From: Pseudomonas chlororaphis subsp. piscium
GTDB lineage: Bacteria > Pseudomonadota > Gammaproteobacteria > Pseudomonadales > Pseudomonadaceae
Direction of reading: 5' to 3'
DNA: 64,000 nt
NCBI RefSeq assembly: GCF_003850345.1
Contig: NZ_CP027707.1
Coordinates: 1,798,001-1,862,000, forward strand
A model generated the notes under the pieces. It saw nothing but the letters and a program-made list of their open reading frames with translations. It did no database searches and had not been told where the DNA came from. Position numbers and translations under genes: made by a program. Positions 9,110 through 17,516 of the stretch are shown in pieces. Within the stretch, counting starts at the first letter, position 1. Each line of letters opens with the position of its first letter.

Positions 9110-10402
9110 ATGAGCGAAAGCTTCGAGGGCAATGCCCAGGCAATACAGGCTCGCTGGCCACGACTGCTCGAGCGGTTGCTGGCGGAGGACAGTGCTGCAT
9201 TGCAGGCGGATCTGGTCGAAGGGCTGGGTTCTACCTTGAGTATTTCCGGCATTCAGCTCACCAGCCGCCACGATCGTACGACGGAAGCCCGAGCCCAGGC
9301 GGCGAGCCTGCCGGCCGACAGCCCGGTGATCCATCTGTACGGTACCGGCTTGGGCGACTTGCAGCAGATACTGCTGGAAAACCCGGCGCTGCAACGTTTG
9401 CAGGTGCATATCCTGAACGGCGCGGTATTTGCGTTGGTGCTGCAATTGCTCGATCAGCGGGCCTGGTTGAACGATCCTCGAGTCGAACTGGGTTATGCCG
9501 GCGATCTGGCGGAAATCCAGTTGCCGTTCTTTGCCTTGCCCTCCGAGCTGGTGTTGGCGGATGACTACAACGCCAAGATCCGCGATCGCCTGGTCAGCGA
9601 GGTGCACCTGGCCTTCAATAACCGTGACTTCGTGGTCGATTCCCCGGAGGTTGCCCAACGCCTGCAATCGAGTGCCGAGCTGGTGGCCAGTGACAGTGAT
9701 GTGGCGCAGTTGTTCGGCACCCAGCCGGGGCGAGAGGTCTTCGTGATTGCCACCGGGCCGAGCCTGGAGCGGCATTTCGAGCGCTTGCGCGAGATTCGCG
9801 CCCAGGCCCAGCGCCCTCTGCTTATCTGTGTCGATACCGCTTACCGGCCGCTACTCAAACAGGGGATCGAGCCGGATATCGTGGTCAGCATCGATCACCG
9901 GATTTCCGGCCTGCACCTGCCGCCAGAAAAATCGGCAGCCATTACCCTGGTCTATCTGCCGATGGTCGATCCGCAGATTCTGACGCTCTGGCAGGGACCG
10001 CGGTATGTCGGGTATTCCGCCAGCCCGATTTACACGCGGATGCGCGAGCAACTGCCCAAGGCGCAGCTGTATGTCGGTGGCAGCGTGATTCATCCGGCGG
10101 TGGACCTGGCGGTAAAAATGGGCGCCGAGCAGGTCACCTTGTTCGGTGCCGACTTTGCTTTCCCGATGAACAAGACCCATGCCGGCTGGCTCGACGGTGA
10201 GCTGGGGCCACAGCTGGGCGCGGCCAGGCATTGGGTGCTGGACGGGCATGGCCAGCGGGTCAGGACCCAGCTCAATTTCCGCAGTTACCTGTGCGAGCTA
10301 GAGCGCTTTATCGCCGGTCATCCACGGGTGCGCTTCTATAACAGCAGTCGGGACGGGGCGATGATTGCCGGGACGACCTATCATCCGGAGTTCAGCCAAT
10401 GA
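9110..10402 (+). CDS. Maf-type motility accessory factor (DUF115/MptE-like), flagellin glycosyltransferase
   Basis: The 430-residue protein contains the DUF115 domain also called 6-hydroxymethylpterin pyrophosphokinase MptE-like (about residues 200-380). It has the EVFVIATGPSLERH motif, ICVDTAYRPLL, DIVVSIDH and GADFAFP. Maf proteins in Campylobacter, Aeromonas and others transfer pseudaminic or related nonulosonic acids to serine and threonine of flagellin before export, matching the preceding pse genes and following fliC. The frame starts earlier, but the ATG at 9110 follows a GGCGAGA purine stretch and is the likely start. It overlaps the next small gene by ATGA. A strong terminator sits just upstream and no promoter is obvious in the 22-bp gap. 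Confidence 0.88.
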   Translation: MSESFEGNAQAIQARWPRLLERLLAEDSAALQADLVEGLGSTLSISGIQLTSRHDRTTEARAQAASLPADSPVIHLYGTGLGDLQQILLENPALQRLQVHILNGAVFALVLQLLDQRAWLNDPRVELGYAGDLAEIQLPFFALPSELVLADDYNAKIRDRLVSEVHLAFNNRDFVVDSPEVAQRLQSSAELVASDSDVAQLFGTQPGREVFVIATGPSLERHFERLREIRAQAQRPLLICVDTAYRPLLKQGIEPDIVVSIDHRISGLHLPPEKSAAITLVYLPMVDPQILTLWQGPRYVGYSASPIYTRMREQLPKAQLYVGGSVIHPAVDLAVKMGAEQVTLFGADFAFPMNKTHAGWLDGELGPQLGAARHWVLDGHGQRVRTQLNFRSYLCELERFIAGHPRVRFYNSSRDGAMIAGTTYHPEFSQ

Positions 10403-10668
10403 GCGCGATCGAAGGGCTGATCGCCCGCTTGCAGCAATGCGCCGAGGGCTTTCGCCTGGGGCACGATGTCGAGGCGGCCATGACCATGGTCCAGTTGATG
10501 GGGGCGATCCAGCCGCTGATCGATACCGCGCCGCAAGAGCAGCGCCAGGACTGGGAGGTGTTGCTTGGCCTGATGTTCGAATGTCAGCAAGGGCAAAACT
10601 GGCTGGCCCTGGCCGACTACCTGCAATACGAATGCGTTGAAGTGCTGCGTTCCCTCTCTGCCAGCTGA
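10399..10668 (+). CDS. small hypothetical protein coupled to the Maf gene
   Basis: This 89-residue protein is not recognised. Its ATG overlaps the stop of the Maf gene (ATGA), so the two are probably translated together. It is predicted to be soluble, acidic and helical, with no signal peptide or membrane segment: MSAIEGLIARLQQCAEGF at the start, then an MVQLMGAIQPLI helix and a DWEVLLGLMF helix. The size and helical character would fit a small chaperone or adaptor for the glycosyltransferase or for flagellin, but this is a guess from position. About 250 bp with the fliC promoter follow. Confidence 0.75.
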   Translation: MSAIEGLIARLQQCAEGFRLGHDVEAAMTMVQLMGAIQPLIDTAPQEQRQDWEVLLGLMFECQQGQNWLALADYLQYECVEVLRSLSAS

Positions 10669-10811
10669 AGCATTCCCTGCCTGCCCGGGTGATCTTCGCG
10701 CCCGGGCCCTCTGCGGCATTTTCCTGGCGCCATTTTTCTACCCTTTAAAATCGTCAAGCCCTTGATTTACGAGGGGTGGCACGCTGATGGCAAAATTTTT
10801 TGAAAATCCCC

Positions 10812-10838
10812 TAAAGCAACTTGCATTGCCGACGATAA
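10812..10838 (+). promoter_or_regulatory. sigma-28 (FliA) promoter of fliC
   Basis: TAAA (10812-10815), exactly 15 nt, then GACGATAA (10831-10838) match the FliA consensus TAAA-N15-GCCGATAA with one mismatch. It lies 80 bp upstream of the flagellin start codon. The fliC ribosome binding site GAGG is at 10907-10910. Confidence 0.9.
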
Positions 10839-10918
10839 CTATTACGAAGGTTCTCTAGGCCATACCCGGCGGTTGCCAGGGCCGGAAGCCGCAGTACCCA
10901 ACCAACGAGGAATTCGTC

Positions 10919-11770
10919 ATGGCTTTAACAGTAAACACTAACGTCACATCGTTGAACGTTCAGAAGAACCTGAACCGTGCTTCCGACGCTCTGTCGACTT
11001 CGATGACTCGCCTGTCTTCCGGCCTGAAAATCAACAGCGCAAAAGACGACGCCGCCGGCCTGCAAATCGCTACCCGTATGACTTCGCAGATCCGTGGTCA
11101 GACCATGGCGATCAAGAACGCCAACGACGGTATCTCCATCGCTCAGACCGCTGAAGGCGCGATGCAGGAATCCACCAACATCCTGCAACGTATGCGCGAA
11201 CTGGCTCTTCAATCGCGAAACGACTCCAACGGTACCGCTGACCGTGTTGCACTGAACAAAGAATTCGCTTCGATGTCGGACGAGCTGACTCGTATCGCCA
11301 AGTCGACCAACCTGAACGGCAAGAACCTGATCGACGGCAGTGCTGGCACCATGACCTTCCAGGTCGGTTCCAACACCGGTGCTACCAACCAGATCACCAT
11401 CACTCTGGCCAGCGGCTTCGACGCTGCAACCCTGAGCGTAGGTTCTGCAACCATCGCCATCACCGGTAACAGCAGCGCCACCGCCGAAGCCAGCACCAAG
11501 GCTTCGATCGACGCAATCGAAAAGGCCCTGGCAACCATCAACTCCAGCCGTGCTGACCTCGGTGCTGCACAAAACCGTCTGACCAGCACCATCTCCAACC
11601 TGCAGAACATCAACGAAAACGCCAGTGCTGCACTGGGTCGCGTACAAGATACCGACTTCGCTGCTGAAACTGCACAGATGACCAAGCAGCAGACTCTGCA
11701 ACAAGCTTCCACCGCAGTTCTGGCCCAGGCCAACCAACTGCCGTCCGCTGTACTGAAGCTGCTTCAGTAA
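10919..11770 (+). CDS. fliC: flagellin FliC, short form
   Basis: The structural protein of the filament, 283 residues, about the size of P. syringae flagellin and much shorter than P. aeruginosa a- or b-type. Conserved D0/D1 helices occupy about residues 1-140 and 200-283. The central part is short and rich in Ser, Thr, Gly and Ala, giving possible O-glycosylation sites. Residues 30-51 correspond to the plant-recognised flg22 epitope, with INSAKDDAAGLQIA intact. LQRMRELALQS lies in the TLR5-contacting helix. The C-terminus NQLPSAVLKLLQ is typical. Its codon choice is strongly biased, as in highly expressed genes. It is driven by the sigma-28 promoter upstream and ends at its own terminator. 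Confidence 0.98.
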   Translation: MALTVNTNVTSLNVQKNLNRASDALSTSMTRLSSGLKINSAKDDAAGLQIATRMTSQIRGQTMAIKNANDGISIAQTAEGAMQESTNILQRMRELALQSRNDSNGTADRVALNKEFASMSDELTRIAKSTNLNGKNLIDGSAGTMTFQVGSNTGATNQITITLASGFDAATLSVGSATIAITGNSSATAEASTKASIDAIEKALATINSSRADLGAAQNRLTSTISNLQNINENASAALGRVQDTDFAAETAQMTKQQTLQQASTAVLAQANQLPSAVLKLLQ

Positions 11771-11787
11771 TAGCTGACTAAGCTTTG

Positions 11788-11824
11788 GCGGGGGAGTGCG
11801 CTGGTCGTGCTCTCTCGCTTTTTA
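11788..11824 (+). terminator. terminator after fliC
   Basis: GCGGGGGAG pairs with CTCTCTCGC (nine pairs, two of them G-T) around a 13-nt loop, followed by TTTTT. It begins 17 bp after the fliC stop. It would separate abundant flagellin mRNA from flaG, perhaps with partial read-through. Confidence 0.75.
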
Positions 11825-11842
11825 CTTTAAGAGGTGATGGAC

Positions 11843-12208
11843 ATGGATATGAGCGTGAAGCTGAACTTGTCTTATCCAGCGGCCAAGCCGGCAACACCTG
11901 TTGCTGACAAGCCTGTGGAGAAGCCTCAAGCAGACGTTGTGGCGCTGCCGACTGTCAAGGAAGAGAGTAAGGGTGGGCAAACCGAGCGGGACAAACTGAA
12001 AATGGCCATTCAGGAAATTGAAAAGTTTGTGCAATCGGTCAAGCGTAACCTGGAATTCTCGATCGACGAGCCTTCTGGCAAGGTCGTCGTCAAGGTCATT
12101 GCCAGTGACTCCGGTGAGGTGATCCGTCAGATCCCCAACGAAGAAGTCCTGAAGTTGGCCAATAGTTTGAATGATGCGAGCAGCCTGTTGTTCAGCGCTA
12201 AAGTCTGA
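11843..12208 (+). CDS. flaG: flagellar protein FlaG
   Basis: The 121-residue protein has a low-complexity, proline- and lysine-rich N-terminus (about 1-45). The FlaG domain follows (about 50-118), with EIEKFVQSVKRNLEFSID, VVVKVIASDSGEVIRQIP and EEVLKLANSL. FlaG influences filament length in other pseudomonads and vibrios. Several starts are possible (GTG 11834, ATG 11837, ATG 11843). The last is chosen because AAGAGG at 11829-11834 then lies at a normal 8-nt distance. It sits between fliC and fliD as usual. Confidence 0.92.
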   Translation: MDMSVKLNLSYPAAKPATPVADKPVEKPQADVVALPTVKEESKGGQTERDKLKMAIQEIEKFVQSVKRNLEFSIDEPSGKVVVKVIASDSGEVIRQIPNEEVLKLANSLNDASSLLFSAKV

Positions 12209-12290
12209 CAGCTGGCATGAAATTTGTTGCTATGTTCTTTTGGGCGTTGTAATGGTCAAAAGACCGGCGACACACTGAAGGGAGATCTCC

Positions 12291-13709
12291 ATGGCAAGTC
12301 CAATTCTACCGGGTACCGGTCTAGGCTCCGGCCTCGATACCGGTGCTATCGTCAAAGCCTTGGTGAACGCTGACAAAGCGCCCAAGCAAGGTCAGATCGA
12401 CCGGGGAACTGCGACCAACACCGCAAGCATCTCCGGTATCGGCACCTTGAAGTCCTTGTTGTCGACCTTTCGGACCACCATTACCGAACTCAGCAGCAAG
12501 ACCAATCCGCAATTTCCCGGCTATGCCGCCACTACTTCCGACAGCAAGTATGTAACGGCGGTCGCTGGCAATACCGCGGTCAATGGCAACTATGTTGTCG
12601 ATGTACAGAATCTCGCGACCTCCTCGAAAGTCGCCAGTGCTGCCTTCGCTGGCGGTACTACAAGCGCTATTCCGACTGGTACCCTCAAAATCAGTCAAAA
12701 TGGTGCTAACTACAATCTCGATATAAAAGCTGGCGCTACCCTGCAGTCGGTGCGTGACTCGATCAACGCCGATGCATCGCTCAAGGGCGCGGGTATCAGC
12801 GCGAACATCGTGACCGACTCCTTTGGGTCGCGTCTGGTGGTGGGGTCGACCACTACCGGTGCGGGGTCCGACATTTCTCTTAGCGGTATTGCCGGTCTGG
12901 AAATCGACGGCAGCAATGTCGTTGGCACTTCCGGTTCGCCAATGACCGCCACTTCTGCGGGCTCCATTGGTGCCCTGGCGGTGGATGCCAAGTTCACCGT
13001 CGACGGCATGGCGCTGACCAGCAAGAGCAACTCGGTGGACAAGGCGGTTTCCGGGATGACCTTCAACCTGGTCGCCAAGGGCGCTTCGACCATTACCGTC
13101 GCGGCCAACACCGACGGCTTGAAGGCTTCGATCCAGAAGTTCGTCGATGCCTACAACGCGGTGGCCAACAGCGTTACCGCGCTGACCAAGCCGTCCCTGG
13201 ATGACAATGGCAAGCTGACCATCCCGGCACAGCTGACCGGCGACTCGTTGCCGCGCTCGATTCTGGCGGCTATTCGTGCGCCGCTGTCGGAAGTCGGATC
13301 TGGCGACAAACTGACCGTTCTGTCGCAGTTGGGGATAACCACCAACCAGAAGACCGGTGCCCTGGACTTCGACTCCACCAAGTTCACCGCGGCGATGAAC
13401 GACAAAAAGCTCGGTGGCGAGGTGCAGACCCTGTTCACCGGCGAAAACGGCCTGCTGAGCCGCATGGACGACGCCATCAAGCCTTTTGCCCAGACCGGCG
13501 GTGTTCTCGATCAGCGCAAGACTGAGCTGGACAAGGCCAAGGCCAAGCTGACCTTGGATCAGGAAGCCCTGGATCGTCGTATCGAGACCCTGACGGCGGT
13601 ACTGACCAAGAAGTACAACGACATGGACACCCTGGTGGGCAAGTTGAAAGCCACCGCCAGCAACATCACCTCGATGTTCGAGGCGTTGGCTGCGCAACAG
13701 AAAGGCTGA
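12291..13709 (+). CDS. fliD: flagellar filament capping protein FliD
   Basis: FliD forms the cap at the filament tip that inserts each exported flagellin. The 472-residue protein starts with the family motif LPGTGLGSGLDTGAIVKALV. Conserved FliD_N (about 10-105) and FliD_C (about 225-455) regions are separated by a variable middle, and a C-terminal coiled coil (LDKAKAKLTLDQEALDRRIE) is present. The length is normal for Pseudomonas. No good promoter is seen in the 82-bp gap after flaG. A strong terminator follows. Confidence 0.97.
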   Translation: MASPILPGTGLGSGLDTGAIVKALVNADKAPKQGQIDRGTATNTASISGIGTLKSLLSTFRTTITELSSKTNPQFPGYAATTSDSKYVTAVAGNTAVNGNYVVDVQNLATSSKVASAAFAGGTTSAIPTGTLKISQNGANYNLDIKAGATLQSVRDSINADASLKGAGISANIVTDSFGSRLVVGSTTTGAGSDISLSGIAGLEIDGSNVVGTSGSPMTATSAGSIGALAVDAKFTVDGMALTSKSNSVDKAVSGMTFNLVAKGASTITVAANTDGLKASIQKFVDAYNAVANSVTALTKPSLDDNGKLTIPAQLTGDSLPRSILAAIRAPLSEVGSGDKLTVLSQLGITTNQKTGALDFDSTKFTAAMNDKKLGGEVQTLFTGENGLLSRMDDAIKPFAQTGGVLDQRKTELDKAKAKLTLDQEALDRRIETLTAVLTKKYNDMDTLVGKLKATASNITSMFEALAAQQKG

Positions 13710-13724
13710 TTGATACCAGGCGCC

Positions 13725-13767
13725 AAAAGCCCGGCAACGTTTGTAGCGTTCCGGGCTTTTGGCTTTT
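13725..13767 (+). terminator. terminator after fliD
   Basis: AAAAGCCCGG pairs perfectly with CCGGGCTTTT around a 16-nt loop that itself contains a short AACG/CGTT pairing. A T-rich tail follows. It begins 16 bp after the fliD stop. Confidence 0.85.
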
Positions 13768-13837
13768 GATCTAAAGTTTTTTGACGCCAGGTCGATACGC
13801 TGGTTATACGAACCCTTGAGTTTTGATGAGGTAGAAC

Positions 13838-14233
13838 ATGAATCCGATGTTAGCCCTTCGGCAATACCAGAAGATTGGTGCCCAGGCGCAGACTTCCGAA
13901 GCCAGTCCCCATCGTCTGGTGCAGATGCTGATGGAAGGCGGTCTGGATCGTATCGCCCAGGCCAAGGGGGCGATGGAGCGCAAGGATATTCCCGGCAAGG
14001 GTGTGTTCATCGGCAAGGCCATCGGCATTATCGGCGGCTTGCGCGAAGGGCTCGATCTGGAAAACTCATCCGACACCCTGGGTGATCTGGACGGCTTGTA
14101 CACCTACATGATGACGCGCCTCACCGAGGCGAACATCAAGACCGATCCAAAGATTCTCGACGAGGTCGCCGATCTGCTGCGCACCGTCAAGGAAGGCTGG
14201 GACGCCATCGCTGCGCCGGGTCCGCAGTTCTAA
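13838..14233 (+). CDS. fliS: flagellin export chaperone FliS
   Basis: FliS binds the C-terminal end of flagellin in the cytoplasm, prevents early polymerisation and guides it to the FlhA gate. The 131-residue, mainly helical protein matches the family in length. It has the N-terminal ALRQYQKIGAQ, SPHRLVQMLMEGGLDRIAQA and LYTYMMTRLTEAN segments. It is followed after 10 bp by the FliT-like gene, so the two probably form one unit. It is separated from fliD by a terminator and about 130 bp. Confidence 0.95.
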   Translation: MNPMLALRQYQKIGAQAQTSEASPHRLVQMLMEGGLDRIAQAKGAMERKDIPGKGVFIGKAIGIIGGLREGLDLENSSDTLGDLDGLYTYMMTRLTEANIKTDPKILDEVADLLRTVKEGWDAIAAPGPQF

Positions 14234-14243
14234 GGAGATCACC

Positions 14244-14540
14244 ATGAGTCTTGTATTGCAGCGCATCGAAGAAACCCGTGAAGCACTGGTTGCCGCCCTG
14301 GCCGAGCGTAACTGGGAAGCGATCGGTCAGTTGGATCTGGCCTGCCGTTCCTGCATGGAAGACATCTTGAGTGAAGCTCCGGAAGATGAAGCCGCGTTGC
14401 GCGAGAATTTGCAGGAGCTGTTGGGGGTTTATCGGCAGCTTCTTGAGGTGACGACAGGCGAGCGTCAGGCAATAGTCGACGAGATGTCGCAGATCCATCA
14501 AGCACAGAACGCGGCAAAGGTTTACCATCTGTTCGGTTAA
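14244..14540 (+). CDS. fliT: FliT-like flagellar export chaperone
   Basis: This 98-residue helical protein sits directly after fliS. In enterobacteria FliT is the FliD chaperone and also modulates the flagellar master regulator. Sequence similarity between FliT proteins is low, so this call leans on size, helical content (RIEETREALVAALAERNWEAIGQLDL, shortened here to its pattern) and position between fliS and fleQ. The start is a plain ATG after AAGGAG at 14233-14238. Confidence 0.82.
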   Translation: MSLVLQRIEETREALVAALAERNWEAIGQLDLACRSCMEDILSEAPEDEAALRENLQELLGVYRQLLEVTTGERQAIVDEMSQIHQAQNAAKVYHLFG

Positions 14541-14579
14541 TTAACCCCTAAGTTAATCCGAATCCAGTGCGCCATAAAT

Positions 14580-14608
14580 TTGACTGTGCACGCTTTTTTG
14601 ACTTAACT
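14580..14608 (+). promoter_or_regulatory. candidate sigma-70 promoter of fleQ
   Basis: TTGACT (14580-14585), a 17-nt spacer and TTAACT (14603-14608) form a reasonable housekeeping promoter about 105 bp before the fleQ start, in an AT-rich 173-bp gap. FleQ of P. aeruginosa is transcribed by sigma-70, so this type is expected. Confidence 0.5.
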
Positions 14609-14713
14609 AGTGGCTGTTTTCAGATTTCAGACGTCTATCAGGCACAAAATGCCTACAAGCGTCTAGCTTGCCCTGATTCCGGGCATTGAGTTGACTAGGG
14701 AAGTTGCTATTGC

Positions 14714-16189
14714 ATGTGGCGTGAAACCAAAATTCTGCTGATTGATGACGATAGCGTCCGCCGCCGCGACCTGGCGGTGATTTTAAATTTTCTTGGCGAA
14801 GAAAATTTACCCTGCGGTAGCCATGACTGGCAGCAGGCTGTCGGCTCATTGTCATCCAGTCGTGAAGTAATCTGTGTCCTCATTGGGACTGTAAATGCTC
14901 CTGGTGCACTTCTGGGCCTGTTAAAGACACTCTCAACCTGGGATGAGTTCCTTCCAGTTTTGTTAATGGGCGATAATTCTTCCATTGACTTGCCGGAAGA
15001 CCAGCGTCGTCGAGTGCTTTCCACCCTGGAAATGCCACCCAGCTACAGCAAGTTGCTCGATTCTCTGCACCGCGCCCAGGTCTATCGTGAAATGTACGAT
15101 CAGGCCCGTGAGCGCGGTCGCCATCGCGAGCCCAACCTCTTTCGCAGTCTGGTCGGCACCAGCCGGGCGATCCAGCATGTCCGGCAGATGATGCAGCAAG
15201 TGGCCGATACCGACGCCAGCGTGCTGATCCTCGGCGAGTCCGGGACTGGCAAGGAAGTGGTTGCGCGTAACCTGCACTATCACTCCAAGCGTCGCGAAGC
15301 GCCGTTCGTGCCGGTCAACTGTGGCGCGATTCCGGCCGAGTTGCTGGAGAGCGAACTGTTCGGCCACGAGAAGGGCGCCTTCACCGGAGCCATCACCAGC
15401 CGTGCCGGGCGTTTCGAACTGGCCAACGGCGGCACCCTGTTCCTCGACGAAATCGGCGACATGCCGCTGCCGATGCAGGTCAAGCTGTTGCGCGTGCTGC
15501 AGGAACGTACCTTCGAGCGCGTGGGCAGCAACAAGACCCAGAGCGTCGATGTGCGGATCATCGCGGCGACTCACAAGAACCTCGAAAGCATGATCGAGGT
15601 CGGCAGTTTCCGCGAAGACCTGTACTACCGCCTGAACGTGTTCCCGATCGAAATGGCGCCGCTGCGTGAGCGGGTGGAAGACATTCCGCTGCTGATGAAC
15701 GAGCTGATCTCGCGCATGGAGCACGAGAAGCGCGGTTCGATCCGCTTCAACTCCGCAGCGATCATGTCGCTCTGCCGCCATGGCTGGCCGGGCAACGTTC
15801 GCGAACTGGCCAACCTGGTGGAGCGCATGGCGATCATGCACCCCTACGGTGTTATCGGCGTGGTCGAGCTGCCGAAAAAATTCCGCTATGTCGACGACGA
15901 AGACGAGCAGTTAGTGGACAGCCTGCGCAGCGACCTGGAAGAGAGGGTGGCGATCAATGGCCATACGCCGGACTTCGCCGCCACCGCCATGCTGCCGCCG
16001 GAAGGCCTGGACCTGAAGGACTACCTCGGTGGTCTGGAGCAGGGCCTGATCCAGCAGGCGCTCGACGATGCCAACGGCATTGTCGCGCGGGCTGCGGAGC
16101 GTCTGCGTATCCGCCGCACCACGCTGGTGGAAAAAATGCGCAAGTACGGCATGAGCCGTCGTGAGGGTGATGAACAGGCGGATGATTGA
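14714..16189 (+). CDS. fleQ: flagellar master regulator FleQ, sigma-54 enhancer-binding protein
   Basis: FleQ activates class II flagellar genes with sigma-54 and, in relatives, binds c-di-GMP to switch between flagellar and exopolysaccharide genes. The 491-residue protein has an N-terminal atypical receiver ([13 protein letters not shown], about 1-125) and an AAA+ domain (about 145-380). The AAA+ domain has Walker A GESGTGKE near residue 174 and the sigma-54-contacting GAFTGA at 221-226. A C-terminal Fis-type helix-turn-helix (about 440-482) completes it. FleN, encoded further on, is its known antagonist. The 3' end forms part of a terminator hairpin. Confidence 0.97.
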   Translation: MWRETKILLIDDDSVRRRDLAVILNFLGEENLPCGSHDWQQAVGSLSSSREVICVLIGTVNAPGALLGLLKTLSTWDEFLPVLLMGDNSSIDLPEDQRRRVLSTLEMPPSYSKLLDSLHRAQVYREMYDQARERGRHREPNLFRSLVGTSRAIQHVRQMMQQVADTDASVLILGESGTGKEVVARNLHYHSKRREAPFVPVNCGAIPAELLESELFGHEKGAFTGAITSRAGRFELANGGTLFLDEIGDMPLPMQVKLLRVLQERTFERVGSNKTQSVDVRIIAATHKNLESMIEVGSFREDLYYRLNVFPIEMAPLRERVEDIPLLMNELISRMEHEKRGSIRFNSAAIMSLCRHGWPGNVRELANLVERMAIMHPYGVIGVVELPKKFRYVDDEDEQLVDSLRSDLEERVAINGHTPDFAATAMLPPEGLDLKDYLGGLEQGLIQQALDDANGIVARAAERLRIRRTTLVEKMRKYGMSRREGDEQADD

Positions 16190-16201
16190 CGCCTGTTTTT
16201 T
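16173..16201 (+). terminator. terminator overlapping the fleQ stop codon
   Basis: AACAGGCG (16173-16180) pairs with CGCCTGTT (16190-16197) around a 9-nt loop that contains the fleQ TGA stop, followed by a run of T. The last codons of fleQ therefore double as terminator stem. Confidence 0.8.
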
Positions 16202-16229
16202 AACCTGTTGAAAACTGGGCGGTTTTTTT

Positions 16230-16246
16230 CCGGCACGGGTATTGCT
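16230..16246 (+). promoter_or_regulatory. sigma-54 promoter of fleSR
   Basis: CGGCACGGGTATTGCT has GG at 16232-16233, ten bases, then GC at 16244-16245, with CACG and TTGCT matching the consensus. It lies about 55 bp upstream of fleS, as expected for a FleQ-activated promoter. Confidence 0.88.
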
Positions 16247-16299
16247 AAGTCTCTCTCAACGTTCCGTTTAACTGACGGTCAGCCACGCGAGAGAGCACG

Positions 16300-17511
16300 A
16301 TGCCCCAAGCCGCCCAGATGTCTCCTGTTCCTGAAACCCAGGGGCAATCGTCGTCCGTAGAGCAGGCAAGTCGGCTTGGCCTTGAGCAGGCGTTCGCCTT
16401 GTTCAACCAGATGTCGAGCCAGCTTACCGACTCCTACAGCATGCTTGAGGCTCGGGTGACCGAGCTCAAGGGCGAACTGGCCGTGGTCAGCGCCCAGCGC
16501 ATGCAGGAGCTGGCGGAAAAAGAGCGTCTGGCCAACCGTCTGCAAAACCTCCTCGACCTGTTGCCTGGCGGCGTCATCGTCATCGATGGCCAGGGCATTG
16601 TCCGTGAAGCCAACCCTGCCGCCTGCGACCTGCTGGGCCTGCCTCTCGAGGGCGAACTGTGGCGGCATGTGATCGCCCGTTGCTTCGCGCCACGGGAAGA
16701 CGACGGCCATGAAATTTCCCTGAAGGATGGACGGCGGTTGTCGATTGCCACCCGTTCGCTGGATGCCGAGCCAGGCCAGCTGGTGCTGCTCAACGACCTG
16801 ACTGAAACCCGTCACCTGCAAGATCAACTGGCCCGTCATGAGCGTCTGTCGTCCCTCGGGCGCATGGTGGCGTCCCTGGCGCATCAGATTCGTACGCCAT
16901 TGTCCGCCGCGCTGTTGTACGCCAGCCACCTCACCGAGCAGGAGCTGCCCGTCGCCACCCAGCAGCGCTTTGCCGGGCGGCTGAAGGAGCGGCTGCATGA
17001 GCTGGAGCATCAGGTTCGCGACATGCTGGTGTTCGCCCGGGGCGAGCTGCCGCTGACCGATCGCGTGACGCCCAAGGCGCTGCTGCAGTCGCTGCAGGCG
17101 GCGGCCCTGACCCATGTGCAGGATGTGCCCGTGCGCTGGCAGTGCGACAGCCATGCCGGCGAGTTGCTGTGCAACCGCGACACGCTGGTGGGGGCGGTGC
17201 TCAACCTGATCGAGAACGCGATCCAGGCGAGTGCCGGCCAGGTGCGTCTGAAAGTCCATATCTATACCCGTGGCAACAGCTTGCGGCTGTGTGTCAGCGA
17301 TAGCGGCAGCGGTATCGATGCTGCGGTGCTGGAGCGCCTGGGTGAACCGTTTTTCACCACCAAGGCTACGGGAACCGGCCTGGGGCTGACAGTCGTCAAG
17401 GCGGTGGCGCGTGCCCATCAGGGAGAATTGCTGCTGCGCTCGCGTCCTGGGCGCGGTACATGTGCGCTGGTGGTTCTGCCACTGTTCTCCGGCGCTCAAG
17501 GAGTGGAGTGA
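16300..17511 (+). CDS. fleS: flagellar sensor histidine kinase FleS
   Basis: FleS is the cytoplasmic sensor kinase that phosphorylates FleR. The 403-residue protein has no membrane segment. An N-terminal helix with coiled coil comes first, then a PAS domain (about 80-165, LLDLLPGGVIVIDGQG). HisKA follows with the phospho-accepting H195 in LAHQIRTPLSAAL, and then a HATPase domain with NLIENAIQAS, SDSGSGID and GTGLGLTVVKAV. The sigma-54 promoter upstream and the tight 5-bp gap to fleR define the fleSR operon. Confidence 0.95.
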   Translation: MPQAAQMSPVPETQGQSSSVEQASRLGLEQAFALFNQMSSQLTDSYSMLEARVTELKGELAVVSAQRMQELAEKERLANRLQNLLDLLPGGVIVIDGQGIVREANPAACDLLGLPLEGELWRHVIARCFAPREDDGHEISLKDGRRLSIATRSLDAEPGQLVLLNDLTETRHLQDQLARHERLSSLGRMVASLAHQIRTPLSAALLYASHLTEQELPVATQQRFAGRLKERLHELEHQVRDMLVFARGELPLTDRVTPKALLQSLQAAALTHVQDVPVRWQCDSHAGELLCNRDTLVGAVLNLIENAIQASAGQVRLKVHIYTRGNSLRLCVSDSGSGIDAAVLERLGEPFFTTKATGTGLGLTVVKAVARAHQGELLLRSRPGRGTCALVVLPLFSGAQGVE

Positions 17512-17516
17512 AGGTA

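Noticed and set aside
10683..10707. Terminator after the small gene following Maf
   Set aside because: GCCCGGG pairs with CCCGGGC, but no T-tract follows and the loop is large, so it is not called as a terminator.
12213..12231. Sigma-54 promoter before fliD
   Set aside because: TGGCA and TTGCT are present, but 13 bases separate GG from GC, which is too far.
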